Below are positions 15,187 through 24,822 of a stretch of DNA of 64,000 bases, piece by piece. Under the pieces are notes generated by a model. The model was not told where the DNA came from and did not search any database. It saw nothing but the letters and a program-made list of their open reading frames with translations. The stretch is from Palsa-506 sp963755815 (GTDB lineage Bacteria; Actinomycetota; Actinomycetes; Streptosporangiales; Streptosporangiaceae), in contig CAVWLF010000011.1 in the NCBI GenBank assembly GCA_963755815.1, positions 1 to 64,000 on the forward strand, in the 5' to 3' direction. Both the position numbers and the translations under genes were made by a program. How positions within the stretch are numbered: the first letter of the stretch is position 1; each line of letters begins with the position of its first letter.

Positions 15187-17700
15187 TCACCCAATCGGCT
15201 GGTGCGCGATTCCCGGTGGTTCCCGGCCGGCCAGCAGCCAGCCGGCCACCGCCGCGATGAGCGGCATGGCGACCACGATGATCAGGAGATTGGTCACCGG
15301 GACGTACCGGAGGGACGACAGGCCGTCGAGCGAGTTGCTGCGGGAAAAGGCGACCGCGGCGATGTACGCGGCCACCGTGCCCACGACCGCGCCGAGCAGG
15401 CCGAGCGCGCCGGCGGTGGTGGCGGTGAGCATGCGCCGGGTCGAGCCGCTGGCCCCGGTGGCGGTCAGGGTGCGCAGGTCACTGGCCGTTTCGCTGCGGA
15501 TAAGGCCGACGGACATGGCGAGGATGGCCAGCGCGAGGAAGATCCCGAAGGCCGTGGCCCAGTTGATGATCTCCGCGGAGGTCGGGATGCTGGACTTGGT
15601 CTCGATGCTCAGGCCGGCCGCGGCCGCGGTCAGCCGGGCGTTGGTGATCTGCGCGGCGGTGGGCGGGTGCGGGGCCTGGATGAGCCAGCCGGACGTGATG
15701 GCGTGCAGGCCGAGCTCACGGATCGCGTGCGAGGTGATCACGGTATTGGGCGCCGAGGTGCCGGACGGGAGGGCGCTGACCTCCTGGATCACGGGATTGG
15801 CGCGGCAGTCGCTGGCCGGGCAGGGGAATGATACCGGCCCCTGGCGCTGACCGTTGGAGTAGTAGTTGCCGTAGACGAGCTGCATCTCGGAGATACCCGA
15901 CAGCCCGGGCCGCATGCTCAGGATGTCGGCCGCAGGGTCGACCGAGGAGGCCTTGATCCCGAAGGCCCGCAGCAGCTGCGGGGTGGCCACATACACCGGC
16001 CCGGACCAGCTGCGCCCGGGGGCGGCATGCTGCAGCGAGGCGCTGGTCGTTTCGAGCTGGACGACGTCGCGGGAGCCGAGCGCGGTAGCGATGGCTCGCG
16101 TGGTCGCCGCCTCCGAGGCCAGCGTGCCTCCCTTCACGGCGCTGCCGGCGCCACTGCCGGGACCCCCGGGACCATAGGGCCCGTTGGGCGTGTAAACGAT
16201 GATCTGGTTCGACGCGACGTTGGGCCCGGCGTAGTCCAGGACGTTCCCGAACCGGGACGCGGATTCCACGCAGACGAGGACGGCGATCAGCACGCCGAGG
16301 CTAATCGCGGCGAGGGCCGAGCCCGAGCGGGCCCGGTAGCGGGCCAGGTCGCGCAGGGCCAGCCGGACCGCGATCGGGGTGCGCCGGCCGAGCCGGGCCA
16401 GTGCCGTCAGGCAGAAGGGGGCCAGCAGGATCACCGCCACGATGAGGGCGACCAGGCCGATGACCAGCCCGAGCATTCCGCCGCCGCCCTGGGTGCTGCT
16501 GCCGGCGTAGGTCAGCAGGACGAAGGCGCCGACCAGAAACGCGATACCGGGCACGGCCGTGCGGTGCACCTGCCGCGGGGGAGCGGGCCGCCCGGACAGG
16601 GCGGTGACGATGGGGACCCTGGTGATCGCGCGGGCCGGCCGCGAGGCGGCGAAGAAGGTGGCCACGACGGCCAGCACCATCGCCGGGACGATCACCGCCC
16701 ACGGCAGCGCGAACGCGCCGATCACGTGATGGGCGCTCGCCTCCAGGCGCGGCCGGTAGGCCAGCCAGGCGGCCAGGCCTACCGCGGCCCCGATCAGCGT
16801 GCCGGCGACACCCACGACGAGACCGTTGGCCAGCACGACCAGGCGGATGTGCCGGTCCGTGGCGCCCAGCGCGCCGAGCATCCCGAGCGAGCGCAGCCGG
16901 CGCTGTGCCAGCACCGTGAAGCCGCCCACCGACACCAGGCCGATCAGGAGCATCCCGACCGTGGCCAGCGCGAGCACGATGGTGTCCGGGTTGAGCGCAT
17001 TGCCCGGGGTCGCCGCCCCGCGGGCCTGCACGTGCACGTTCCGGCCGAAGGAGGCCGGGCCCTTCCCCTGCGCGTCGAACAGGACGGTGACCTGGCTCGG
17101 CGCCCGGACCTGGCCCGGAGCCACCAGAGCGAACTCGTCGAGCAGGCTCTGCGGGTTCTGCACGATGCCGACCACCCGGCGGGCGGTGCCGTCCTGATGC
17201 CAGAGATCCCCGATCCTGAGGTTAAGGGCGGAGGCCACGCCGCCGGTCACGGCCACCTGGCCGGGACCGGCCGGGTAGTGCCCGCTGACCAGGGCGAGCA
17301 TCGGCTGCCCGAACGGGCCGCTGGGGTTCTGCGCGCGCAGGTCATAGGTGTTGATCGAGCCGGGGATAGCGATTACCTGGTTCTCGATGACGTCGACCCG
17401 GCCGAAGCGATGCTGCAGCGCGGCCAGCTGGGCGGGGAGCTGCTGGTTAGGCGGCTGGATGGTGGCGAGATCCTGAGCCGTGCCAAAGCCCGCGCCCGCC
17501 GGTGGCGGCGTGTTAGTGGCCACCGCCGCCCCGATGAACGTGCCGGCCACGGCGACCACGATCAGCCCCATGACGAGCAGCTGCTGGCGCCACTCGCGGC
17601 GGAACATCCGCCACGCCCAGCGGACCACGGCGCGGCGGGCGGGCACGCCGCCGTTGACGGCGCCCAGCTCCGCCGGGCGCTCCCGCACTGCGGTGCTCAC
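15187..17700 (-). CDS. FtsX-like ABC transporter permease
   Basis: 837 residues from the GTG at 17700, which overlaps the stop of the ATPase gene (GTGA), showing translational coupling. The usual FtsX/MacB-like plan is seen: one N-terminal helix (LLVMGLIVVAVAGTFIGAAV), a large extracytoplasmic domain, three helices, a second module (from about residue 415) with further helices and another extracytoplasmic domain, and final helices. With the ATPase it forms a MacB/LolCDE-type mechanotransmitting or efflux complex. A longer frame to 17853 exists but runs into the ATPase gene and is not needed. Confidence 0.9.
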   Translation of the reverse strand: MSTAVRERPAELGAVNGGVPARRAVVRWAWRMFRREWRQQLLVMGLIVVAVAGTFIGAAVATNTPPPAGAGFGTAQDLATIQPPNQQLPAQLAALQHRFGRVDVIENQVIAIPGSINTYDLRAQNPSGPFGQPMLALVSGHYPAGPGQVAVTGGVASALNLRIGDLWHQDGTARRVVGIVQNPQSLLDEFALVAPGQVRAPSQVTVLFDAQGKGPASFGRNVHVQARGAATPGNALNPDTIVLALATVGMLLIGLVSVGGFTVLAQRRLRSLGMLGALGATDRHIRLVVLANGLVVGVAGTLIGAAVGLAAWLAYRPRLEASAHHVIGAFALPWAVIVPAMVLAVVATFFAASRPARAITRVPIVTALSGRPAPPRQVHRTAVPGIAFLVGAFVLLTYAGSSTQGGGGMLGLVIGLVALIVAVILLAPFCLTALARLGRRTPIAVRLALRDLARYRARSGSALAAISLGVLIAVLVCVESASRFGNVLDYAGPNVASNQIIVYTPNGPYGPGGPGSGAGSAVKGGTLASEAATTRAIATALGSRDVVQLETTSASLQHAAPGRSWSGPVYVATPQLLRAFGIKASSVDPAADILSMRPGLSGISEMQLVYGNYYSNGQRQGPVSFPCPASDCRANPVIQEVSALPSGTSAPNTVITSHAIRELGLHAITSGWLIQAPHPPTAAQITNARLTAAAAGLSIETKSSIPTSAEIINWATAFGIFLALAILAMSVGLIRSETASDLRTLTATGASGSTRRMLTATTAGALGLLGAVVGTVAAYIAAVAFSRSNSLDGLSSLRYVPVTNLLIIVVAMPLIAAVAGWLLAGREPPGIAHQPIG

Positions 17701-18419
17701 CGGCTCTGTCCCCGCGTGAGCAGCGACTCCGGGCCTGGCCGCGGCGCGGTCTGGTCGACCACCCGCCCGTCCCGCAGGAAGACAACCCGGTCGGCCCACG
17801 AGGCGAGCTGCGCGTCGTGGGTCACCACCACCGCGGCCACGCCCTGCTTGCACGCCTCGTGCAGCAGCCGCATGACCGCTTCCCCGTTCACCGAGTCGAG
17901 CGCGCCGGAGGGCTCGTCGGCGAGCAGCAGGCGACGATCCCCCACCACCGCGCGGGCGATCGCCACTCGCTGGCGCTCGCCGCCGGAGAGCTCATCGGGG
18001 AACGCCGACGCCCGGTTGCCCAGGCCGAGATCTTCGAGGGCCTGCAGCCCGACGACGCGCGCCTTCCGGGCGGCGACGCCGTCCAGCTCCAGCGGCAGCG
18101 TCACGTTCTCGGCCGCGGTCAGCCCGGGCAGCAGGTTGAAGTCCTGGAACACGTACCCGATCGAGCGGCGGCGGAGCCGGGCCCGGTCGTTACGCGACAT
18201 CTTCGTCAGCGCGGCGCCGCCGACCAGCACCTCGCCGCTCGTCGGGCTCTCCAGGCTCCCGGCGATGGTCAGCAGCGTGCTCTTGCCCGATCCGCTCGGG
18301 CCCATCACCGCCACCATCATGCCGGCCTCGACCACCATGCTGACCTTGCACAGCGCCTGTACCTCGGACGCGCCCTGGCCGTATGCCTTCGACACCTCTT
18401 GGAACTCAAGCATGCTCAT
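17697..18419 (-). CDS. ABC transporter ATP-binding protein (MacB/LolD-type)
   Basis: 240 residues. Walker A MGPSGSGKSTLL (about 38-49), Q-loop YVFQDFNLLPGLTAAENV, signature LSGGERQRVAIARA, Walker B LLLADEPSGALD and H-switch VVTHDAQLA are all present. The YVFQDFNLLP form is typical of ATPases paired with FtsX-like permeases. The ATG at 18419 overlaps the PadR stop by one base, and its own stop overlaps the permease start by four, so the three genes are one operon. Confidence 0.93.
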   Translation of the reverse strand: MSMLEFQEVSKAYGQGASEVQALCKVSMVVEAGMMVAVMGPSGSGKSTLLTIAGSLESPTSGEVLVGGAALTKMSRNDRARLRRRSIGYVFQDFNLLPGLTAAENVTLPLELDGVAARKARVVGLQALEDLGLGNRASAFPDELSGGERQRVAIARAVVGDRRLLLADEPSGALDSVNGEAVMRLLHEACKQGVAAVVVTHDAQLASWADRVVFLRDGRVVDQTAPRPGPESLLTRGQSR

Positions 18420-18997
18420 TACCGCACTACTACTTTCCGCCGCAGCCGCGGCAAGTTAGAGGGAGCAGGCGCCGGCGGGTCAACTTCGGCGCGCTTGATC
18501 CGGCTATCGGCCGAGTCCAGCCACCGGATCACCGAGTCCAGCCGGAACAGCTCGGCGTCCACCGCCAGGGCCAGCCCGAGATCGTGCTCGGCGGCGTCTT
18601 CCTTGATCCGCGTCCACTGCTGCATCAGCTCGACCAGATACCGCCGGTGCACCTGAACCACCTCGTGCACGTCGGTACCGGGAACCCGCAGCGCCACCAG
18701 CACCTTGATCACCAGCTCATCGCGGGGCGGGGAGGCCAGGTCCGGCGGCGTGCGCAGCCAGGCGGCCAGCTCCAGCTCGCCGCCGGTGGTGATCCGGAAG
18801 CCCTTCTGCGGGCCGTCCTCCTCGGCGTCGTCGGACTGGACCAGCCCGTCGCGCTCGAGCCGCTGCAGTGTCGTGTACACCTGGCCCACGTTCAGCGGCC
18901 AGATCTCGCCCGTTCCCGCCTCGAACTCCTCACGGAGCTGGAGGCCGTACTTGGGCCCCTCGCTCAGCAGCGCGAGCAGCGCGTGCCGGACGCTCAT
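18419..18997 (-). CDS. PadR family transcriptional regulator
   Basis: 192 residues from the ATG at 18997. The PadR winged helix (ALLALLSEGPKYGLQLREEF; LNVGQVYTTLQRLERDGLV) is canonical and the C-terminal helices mediate dimerisation. As first gene of the operon with the ATPase, FtsX permease and a second PadR (fused to DUF1707), it most likely represses its own operon. A palindrome over the -10 element upstream is the probable binding site. Confidence 0.92.
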   Translation of the reverse strand: MSVRHALLALLSEGPKYGLQLREEFEAGTGEIWPLNVGQVYTTLQRLERDGLVQSDDAEEDGPQKGFRITTGGELELAAWLRTPPDLASPPRDELVIKVLVALRVPGTDVHEVVQVHRRYLVELMQQWTRIKEDAAEHDLGLALAVDAELFRLDSVIRWLDSADSRIKRAEVDPPAPAPSNLPRLRRKVVVR

Positions 18998-19013
18998 GAG
19001 TTCACGCAACTTC

Positions 19014-19056
19014 GTATCATGTTCAGTATGATACTGAGTATATAGGCCTCTGGCAA
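19014..19056 (-). promoter_or_regulatory. Promoter and palindromic operator of the PadR/ABC operon
   Basis: Reading the minus strand: TTGCCA (19056-19051) as -35, a 17-base spacer, then TATCAT (19033-19028) as -10, about 30 bases before the ATG. The palindrome TCAGTAT-G-ATACTGA (19023-19037, 7-base arms) covers the -10, and a second pair GTATCAT / ATGATAC (19014-19020 and 19028-19034) overlaps it. A repressor bound here would block polymerase; PadR binding is inferred. Confidence 0.65.
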
Positions 19057-19199
19057 GCCACTTCCGGCCGGAGTCCGCAGACGGCCGGACGGGTGCTACG
19101 GCGCCGGGGTCATCCGCGGCAACTCAGGCGACTGGACTGGTTCCGCGCCACGGTCAAGACGCGTCTCACCCGCATTTCAGCCAGCTGGACCGGCCGCGG

Positions 19200-20013
19200 T
19201 CAGGGCATTTGCCCCACGCCGGCCAGGCCCCAGACCTGGCCGGGGGCGTCGGGCTCAGCATCAGCCGGGTCCGGCCGCCAGAGCGAGGGATCGACCAGCC
19301 CGGGCGGCACGAGCCGGAAGCCGTCGAAGAAACGCAGGATGTCCGGCCCGGGAGCGGGCTCCGGCCCGGATGGCGACGTTGCGGTTGTACACCTTGTCCA
19401 TGGCCTGGATCATCGCGGGCTGGCCCTCGTCGGTGCCATGGCAGAGCACGAGGTAGCTGCCGGGCGCGAGCGCATCGCGCAGGGTGGCCACGATGTGCCA
19501 CGGATCTGCGGCATCGGCGATGAACGGCAGCACGGAGACCAGCAGCAGCCCGGCCGGCTGGCTGAAGTCGATCAGCCGCTCGGTGGCCGGGTCGGTGAGG
19601 ATCTTCTCCGGATCGCGCAGGTCGGCCTGGATGACCGCGGCGTTCTCGTTCCAGGCCAGGATGGTCTTGCTATGCGCGACCGCGACCGGGTCGATGTCGG
19701 CGTAGACGACCCGGGTGCCCGGAACGGCCCGCTGGGCGACCTGATGCACGTTTCCCTCGGTCGGTATGCCGGAGCCGATGTCGAGGAACTGCCGGATGCC
19801 GGCCTCGCCGAGGAACCGCACCGCCCGGCCGAGGAACTCGCGGTTGGCCCGGGCGAACAACCGGACGTTCGGCTCCACCGCGGCGAGCGCGCGGGCCACG
19901 TCCTGGTCAGCCAGGAAATTGTGGCTGCCGCCCAGCAGATAGTCATAGATCCGGGCCGCGTTCGCCCGCTTGGTGTCGACTCCCGGCGGTACCCAGTCCG
20001 GCTCGCCGGTCAT
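19200..20013 (-). CDS. SAM-dependent methyltransferase (DUF574 type), C-terminal frameshift
   Basis: Start ATG 20013 with GGAGG upstream (a GTG at 20040 is also in frame). The DUF574 hallmark VDTKRANAARIYDYLLGG is present near the N-terminus, followed by the SAM-binding loop FLDIGSGIPTEGN and acidic loop VVYADIDPVAV. After NVAIRAGARSRA the frame shifts at about 19343-19352 by one base; the next frame then gives the expected family ending ILRFFDGFRLVPPGL ... WRPD ... QVWGLAGVG, with a stop at 19200. Full length about 270 residues. The family is abundant in Streptomyces-like genomes and its substrates are unknown. Confidence 0.8.
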
Positions 20014-20097
20014 CCCGCCTCCATCCCCTGACGCCTGCACGCGGTGCCGGTCACTGGCCCCGGCGCCTGGATAATAGCTCTCCGGCGCCCGGCGCCG

Positions 20098-20114
20098 GGC
20101 GCCATTTTGGCGCC
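20098..20114. promoter_or_regulatory. Inverted repeat in the divergent methyltransferase/phosphatase intergenic region
   Basis: GGCGCCA-TTT-TGGCGCC, a perfect 7-base stem with a 3-base loop, about 85 bases upstream of the methyltransferase ATG and 145 upstream of the phosphatase start. It could be an operator or a hairpin; no T-tract follows, so a terminator is less likely. The rest of 20014-20259 shows nothing clear. Confidence 0.4.
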
Positions 20115-20259
20115 TATGATGCGATACATTCGATCTTTGGCAGAGTATCTCAGCGGCGCTGGCAGCTGATTATTGCCGGTGCCGAGCCGTTACGAGGCGA
20201 AAGACCTGCGGCCATTGCCACGACCGGCCGCGGCAAGCACGGCGAATTAGTCGTCAAGG

Positions 20260-21945
20260 TTGGTGCAGGCACCGGTGGAGTTGCAGATAGCCAGGGACGG
20301 AAAGCCCGCGCTGCCACGGCGGCACGAGCCGGACCTGGCTGGCCTGGCCACGTTCACCCTGGATCCGCAGGGCCTGATCGCCTCCTGGTCGGTGACCGCT
20401 ACCCGGCTGTTCGGCTATCCCGGGCCCGAGGTGACCGGGAAGCACGTGTGCGACGTGCTGATGACCAGCCCGGGCCAGCGCCAGCTCGTGGACCATGCGC
20501 TGGCCGAGGTCGCGGCGGGGCGGGTATGGACCGCGACCGCCGCGGGCGGAAACCTGGGCGAGGGCCGGTTTGCCATGCGCTGCGAGCCGCTGGCCGGGCT
20601 GGGCGGCGGCCTGGTGATCGTCCAGCAGGTGTCCCCGCAGCCCGTCCCTAGCTGGCTAAGCGAGGCTGCGGCCCGGATCGGCAGCACCCTCGACCTCACC
20701 CAGACCGGAATCGAGGTCGCCGACTCCGCTGTTCCAGGATTCGCCGACGCAGCCGTCATCTACGCAGCGGAACGCCTGCTCGCGGCGGACGAGCTGTCCT
20801 CGCCGCGGGCCGGGCACGGGCCGGTGGTACGGCGCCTGGCGGCCCGCCTGGCCGGCCAGGACGAGGCCGTCACCGACGGCCTGCTGCGCCCCGGCGAGGT
20901 GCTGGCCTTCGGCGTGGATTCGCCCCGGGCGCGGGCCATGGCGACCGGCGGCCCCGTCCTGTTCGACCAGGTGGACGGGGAGAGCGCGGAACGGCTCGGC
21001 CGCCACCCCGGCGGCCGGGAAGTCGCCTCCAGCTACAACTCGTTCCTGGCCATGCCGCTCATCGCCCGCGGGATCGTGGTGGGATGCGCGACCTTCTGCC
21101 GGACGCCGGCCAGCCCCGCGTTCAACACCAGCGACATCGCGCTGGCCGGTGAGCTGGCCGCCCGGGCCGCAGTGTGCATCGACAATGCCCGGCTCTACCA
21201 CCGGGAGCAGCGGACCGCGCTCGCGCTGCAGCGCGGCCTGCTGCCGGGGCGCCAGCGGGTCCCGCCCGGCCTGGAGGTCGCGCACCGTTACCTGCCGGTC
21301 GGCGCCAGCGTCGTCGGCGGCGACTGGCATGACATCGTGCCGCTGCCCGACGGCCGGGCGGTGCTCATCGTGGGTGACGCGATGGGCCATGGCCCGGAGG
21401 CGGCGGCCGTCATGGTGCAGCTGCGCACGGCGGCGCACATCCTGGCCGGCGTTGACCTGCCGCCGGGCGATGTACTGCACAGGCTGGACGAGATGGCTGC
21501 GGGAATGACCGCGGCACCGTTCGCGACCTGCATCTATACCATCATCGACCCGGCCGCCAGCTCCATGGTCGCCGCTCAGGCCGGGCACCTGCCGCCCGTG
21601 CTCGTTCTCCCCGGTGGCGAGACGCGGACGATCGACCTGCCGCCCGGGCTTCCCCTTGGCCTCGGTGCGAAGTCCTTCGAAGTCACCCAGGTCAGCCTGC
21701 CGCCGGGAGCGACCCTCGCGCTGTACTCCGATGGGCTGGTGGAGAGCCGCACCCGGTCGCTTGATGACGGGCTCGCCGCGCTGCGGACCGCGCTCGGCGC
21801 CGCGCTGGCCGGGCCCCGCGCGACGCTGGGCAGCGCCTGCGCGACGGTGACCCAGGCGCTGCGCCAGCGCGGTGAGGACGACATCACCCTCGTGCTGGCC
21901 CGCATCCGCCAGCCCCGCCCGATGCCCGGCCGGCCGGGCGCCTAG
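20260..21945 (+). CDS. PAS-GAF-SpoIIE protein phosphatase (PP2C type)
   Basis: 561 residues from ATG 20260. Domains in order: PAS-like (about 25-125; FTLDPQGLIASWSVTATRLFGYP), GAF (about 145-320; ending LAARAAVCIDNARLY), then a SpoIIE/RsbU phosphatase domain (about 345-550) with metal-binding motifs GGDWHDIV, VGDAMGHGPEAA, LYSDGLVE and DDITLVLAR. Such proteins dephosphorylate anti-sigma-factor antagonists in actinobacterial partner-switching networks, in response to a signal sensed by PAS/GAF. No anti-sigma or antagonist gene is beside it. Confidence 0.92.
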   Translation: MVQAPVELQIARDGKPALPRRHEPDLAGLATFTLDPQGLIASWSVTATRLFGYPGPEVTGKHVCDVLMTSPGQRQLVDHALAEVAAGRVWTATAAGGNLGEGRFAMRCEPLAGLGGGLVIVQQVSPQPVPSWLSEAAARIGSTLDLTQTGIEVADSAVPGFADAAVIYAAERLLAADELSSPRAGHGPVVRRLAARLAGQDEAVTDGLLRPGEVLAFGVDSPRARAMATGGPVLFDQVDGESAERLGRHPGGREVASSYNSFLAMPLIARGIVVGCATFCRTPASPAFNTSDIALAGELAARAAVCIDNARLYHREQRTALALQRGLLPGRQRVPPGLEVAHRYLPVGASVVGGDWHDIVPLPDGRAVLIVGDAMGHGPEAAAVMVQLRTAAHILAGVDLPPGDVLHRLDEMAAGMTAAPFATCIYTIIDPAASSMVAAQAGHLPPVLVLPGGETRTIDLPPGLPLGLGAKSFEVTQVSLPPGATLALYSDGLVESRTRSLDDGLAALRTALGAALAGPRATLGSACATVTQALRQRGEDDITLVLARIRQPRPMPGRPGA

Positions 21946-22012
21946 CCGCCCAGCGCGGGTCCGGGCCGGGCGGTGCGCGCCGCCCTGACTTTGGACGCGG
22001 GAACGCTGCGGC

Positions 22013-22729
22013 CTACGCGGTCCCGAAGCCGCCCGCGGGAGGGACAGTGCCCGGGCCTGGCCCGTCGCCCGAGCCGATGAGCCGGTAGTAGATCAGCGTC
22101 ACCACCAGAGCCTCGAACGGGGCGACCAGGGTGCCGGAAATGACGGTGCTCAGCCCGGTCCGGAACAGTACCGGAAGAGCCGAGAAAATAAGCCCGAGCA
22201 CGATGCTCACGACGATCAGGATCAGGAACGCCAGCACCAGCGTGCCGAACACATGCCAGCCGTTTCCCTTGACCACCTGTCGGCTGCGCCCGAATGATGC
22301 CATTACGCCCGACCGCTCGATGACGATAACGGGAATGATGACGGCCCAGATGGTGATCAGGTACAGGCCCGGGGCGATGAGCAGGATGAGCCCGATCGTG
22401 ATCGCTATGCCGGCCAGGATCGATGCCCCGGCCACGGCCCAGATGTAGGGGCGGGCCGCGGACACGGTCTCGCCGACGGACATGTCGACGCGGCCGTCTC
22501 GCACATCCTGCACCGCCTTGACCAGCGCCGCCTGCAGCAGGAACGCCGCGAAGAGCTCCACGATGGAGCTGAGCAGCGACCCGAAGAAGCCTCCGGCCAG
22601 CGACAGCAGCCCGGCCACGATCGCGGTGATCAGGTAGATGATGAAGGCGATGATCAGCAGGTGCTTAGCGTAGGTCCGGTACAGCTTCCACGCTTCGCCC
22701 AGGACGCCAGAAAGCGGGTTCATGGCCAC
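22013..22729 (-). CDS. Six-helix membrane protein, YciC/GdpP-membrane-domain-like
   Basis: 238 residues, mostly hydrophobic, with about six helices (e.g. LLIIAFIIYLITAIVAGLL; ILAGIAITIGLILLIAPGLYL; VFGTLVLAFLILIVVSIVLG). The motif IAPGLYLITIWAVIIPVIVIE followed by SFGRSRQVVKGNGWHVFG matches the 'glycerophosphoryl diester phosphodiesterase membrane domain' / YciC-like family. Function unknown. Flexible Gly/Pro C-terminus. The 190 bases upstream (22730-22919) presumably hold its promoter; nothing sharper is seen. Confidence 0.75.
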   Translation of the reverse strand: MAMNPLSGVLGEAWKLYRTYAKHLLIIAFIIYLITAIVAGLLSLAGGFFGSLLSSIVELFAAFLLQAALVKAVQDVRDGRVDMSVGETVSAARPYIWAVAGASILAGIAITIGLILLIAPGLYLITIWAVIIPVIVIERSGVMASFGRSRQVVKGNGWHVFGTLVLAFLILIVVSIVLGLIFSALPVLFRTGLSTVISGTLVAPFEALVVTLIYYRLIGSGDGPGPGTVPPAGGFGTA

Positions 22730-22919
22730 GATGGTAGCGGTAGTGCGGCGATAAAGATCAGCTTCTGGGAGAAGGGGTGACAGCGGTCGTTACGGTGCGG
22801 CAGATCAGCATCGCGTACTTGGCGGGCCAGCGGGGCTGATATTAGCTGACATTAATTGACTGTCACGCCCGCGAATGCGCCCGGTTCCGGCAGTTCCCGG
22901 CGATCCGAAGGAGCGCGCT

Positions 22920-23999
22920 TCACGCTGGCGAGGCGGGCAGGCCGAAGCGGGCAAAGACCTCCGCGCCGGTCGCCGGGGGGACGGCCCGCGGCGGCTCCAG
23001 CACCCCGGTCAGGAAGCCCGTCACCGCGGCGATCTTCTCGCCGTCCAGGGTCAGCACGTCGATCACGGCCGGAGCGTAGCCGCCGCTGCCGGCGTCGAAG
23101 AGGTAGCAGCCGACGGCCAGCTGCCCGTTCGCCCGGGTCGTCCGATGCCTCCAGCGCGCGGCGAGCGGTCCCCCGACCAGGAACTCCCGGACGGACTGAT
23201 GGCCCTGGAACCAGGTGGGGATCGGCGGCATCGACCAGGTGGCATCCTCGGTGAGCATGCTGACCAGCGTGTCGGCGTCGCCTTGCTCCATGGCGTCCAC
23301 GTACCGCCGGACGATGGCCCGGGTGCGCTGATCGCCCAGGTTGCGCAGGGCCGACTGCTGGCTGCGGGCCGGCAGGCGGCTGCGGGCGGTGGCCCGGGCG
23401 CGCTGCAGCGCGCTGTTCACGGCCGGCACCGACGTGCCGAGCTGGCTGGATACCTCCGCCGCGGAGAAGCTCATGACATCCCGCAGGATGAGAGCGGCCC
23501 GCTGCAGCGGCGGCAGCTGCTGCAGCGCGACCATGAACGCCAGCTCCACGCTCTCGCGCTGCTCGTAGCGAGCCTCGGGGGAGGAGCCGGCATTGGCGGT
23601 CAGCCACTGGTCGGGGTAGGGCTCCAGCCAGACCGGGTCCGTCACCGGCGCGTCCAGGGCCGCCCCCCGCTCGGCGGCCGGGCCGAAATTGACCGGGAGC
23701 TCTCGCCGGGACCGGTGCCTGATGATGTCCAGGGCCGCGTTACTGGCGATGGAGTACAGCCAGGAGCGCACCGAGCTGCGGCCCTCGAAACCGGCCAGCC
23801 CCCGCCAGGCACGGAGCATCACGTTCTGCAGGGCGTCCTCGGCGTCGTGCAGCGAGCCGAGCATCCGGTAGCAGTAGGCCCGCAGCTCACCGCGGTAGGC
23901 CCCGACCAGCTCACCGAACGCGCTCTCGTCACCTTCCCGGGCCAGCTTCAGCAGCGACGGCTCATCGCCGCGGGCGGGTACGGCAGTGCTCATTGTCAT
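22920..23999 (-). CDS. ECF sigma factor with C-terminal SnoaL-like domain
   Basis: 359 residues. Region 2 (FGELVGAYRGELRAYCYRML, DAEDALQNVMLRAW) and region 4 (LPPLQRAALILRDVMSFSAAE, then SVPAVNSALQRARA) are clear. The C-terminal ~130 residues (from about 228, VRRYVDAMEQGDADTLVSML) form a SnoaL/NTF2-like domain. This layout is typical of TIGR02960/SigG-like ECF factors, where the added domain modulates activity instead of a separate anti-sigma factor. The neighbouring DUF899 gene on the same strand lies just upstream of it; target genes unknown. Confidence 0.9.
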   Translation of the reverse strand: MTMSTAVPARGDEPSLLKLAREGDESAFGELVGAYRGELRAYCYRMLGSLHDAEDALQNVMLRAWRGLAGFEGRSSVRSWLYSIASNAALDIIRHRSRRELPVNFGPAAERGAALDAPVTDPVWLEPYPDQWLTANAGSSPEARYEQRESVELAFMVALQQLPPLQRAALILRDVMSFSAAEVSSQLGTSVPAVNSALQRARATARSRLPARSQQSALRNLGDQRTRAIVRRYVDAMEQGDADTLVSMLTEDATWSMPPIPTWFQGHQSVREFLVGGPLAARWRHRTTRANGQLAVGCYLFDAGSGGYAPAVIDVLTLDGEKIAAVTGFLTGVLEPPRAVPPATGAEVFARFGLPASPA

Positions 24000-24038
24000 A
24001 ACGCTAGCGCCCGCTGCCGCGTGCGGCCGCCTGCGGCG

Positions 24039-24768
24039 TCAGTCACTGAACGTCGGGTCCGGGCCGTGCACGCGCGGGGCCCGCTCCTTGGGCTCCTCCC
24101 AGTCTTCCTGCCGGCCCAGCGCGGTCAGGTCCAGCATCGAGTAGGCACTGCCCAGGATGTCGGTGCCCCGCCCGTAGGTCGAGTAGGTGTGGAAGACGTC
24201 GTCGCCGTCGCGCAGGAAGCAGCTGATCCCCGGCACTTCCTCCGGACCCTGGTCTTCCCCGGGGCTGGCCCGGCAGGACCTGGTAGTTGTATTCCGCCTG
24301 CCCGGCGGACCGGTCCAGGGTGACCTGGAAGTCATAGTTGAAGTCGGTGTCGTGGGACGAATACCAGGGGATCGTCCAGCCCTTGCTGGCCTGGTACTTC
24401 TGCAGCTTGGCCAGCGGCGCGCGGGACACCAGGGCGAAGGCCGTGTCGCGGGAGCGCAGGTGCGCGAGCATGCCGTCGGAAAGCTCATCGATGTCGGCCG
24501 TGCAGCCGGAACACGCCGCGTCCCAGGCGGGGTCGAACATGACGTGCTGGATGATCAGCTGCCTGCTGTCCCCGAACAGCCGCGCCAGCGGTACCTTGCC
24601 CTGCGGGCCATCCAGCAGGTACTCCTTCTCGATCCGGACCATCGGCAGGCGCCGCCGGTCGGCGTTCAGCGCGTCACGCCGGCGGGTGTCCTGCTTCTCC
24701 GCGGCCAGCAGCCACTTCCTGGCCTCCAGCCACTGCTCGCGGGTCACGACTTCGGGAAGGGCCATCAC
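24039..24768 (-). CDS. DUF899 (thioredoxin-like) family protein, frameshifted
   Basis: N-terminal frame (start ATG 24768 or 24765) gives the DUF899 opening VVTREQWLEARKWLLAAEK, then YLLDGPQGKVPLARLFGDSRQ and the Cys-containing DPAWDAACSGCTADIDEL. At about 24255-24270 the frame shifts; the second frame continues correctly with VPGISCFLRDGDDVFHTYSTYGR and MLDLTALGRQEDWEEP to a stop at 24039. Together about 243 residues, the normal length. DUF899 proteins have a thioredoxin-like fold and unknown function; a redox role is suspected. Confidence 0.8.
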
Positions 24769-24822
24769 AACCTCCTGGACTTGGCGAGCGACATTCGGGT
24801 CGCCTGCGACATAAGACTGACG

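Noticed and set aside
16027..18459. 810-residue open frame opposite the FtsX/ATPase genes
   Set aside because: Low-complexity composition and no motif; the opposite strand holds clear ABC genes with overlapping starts and stops.
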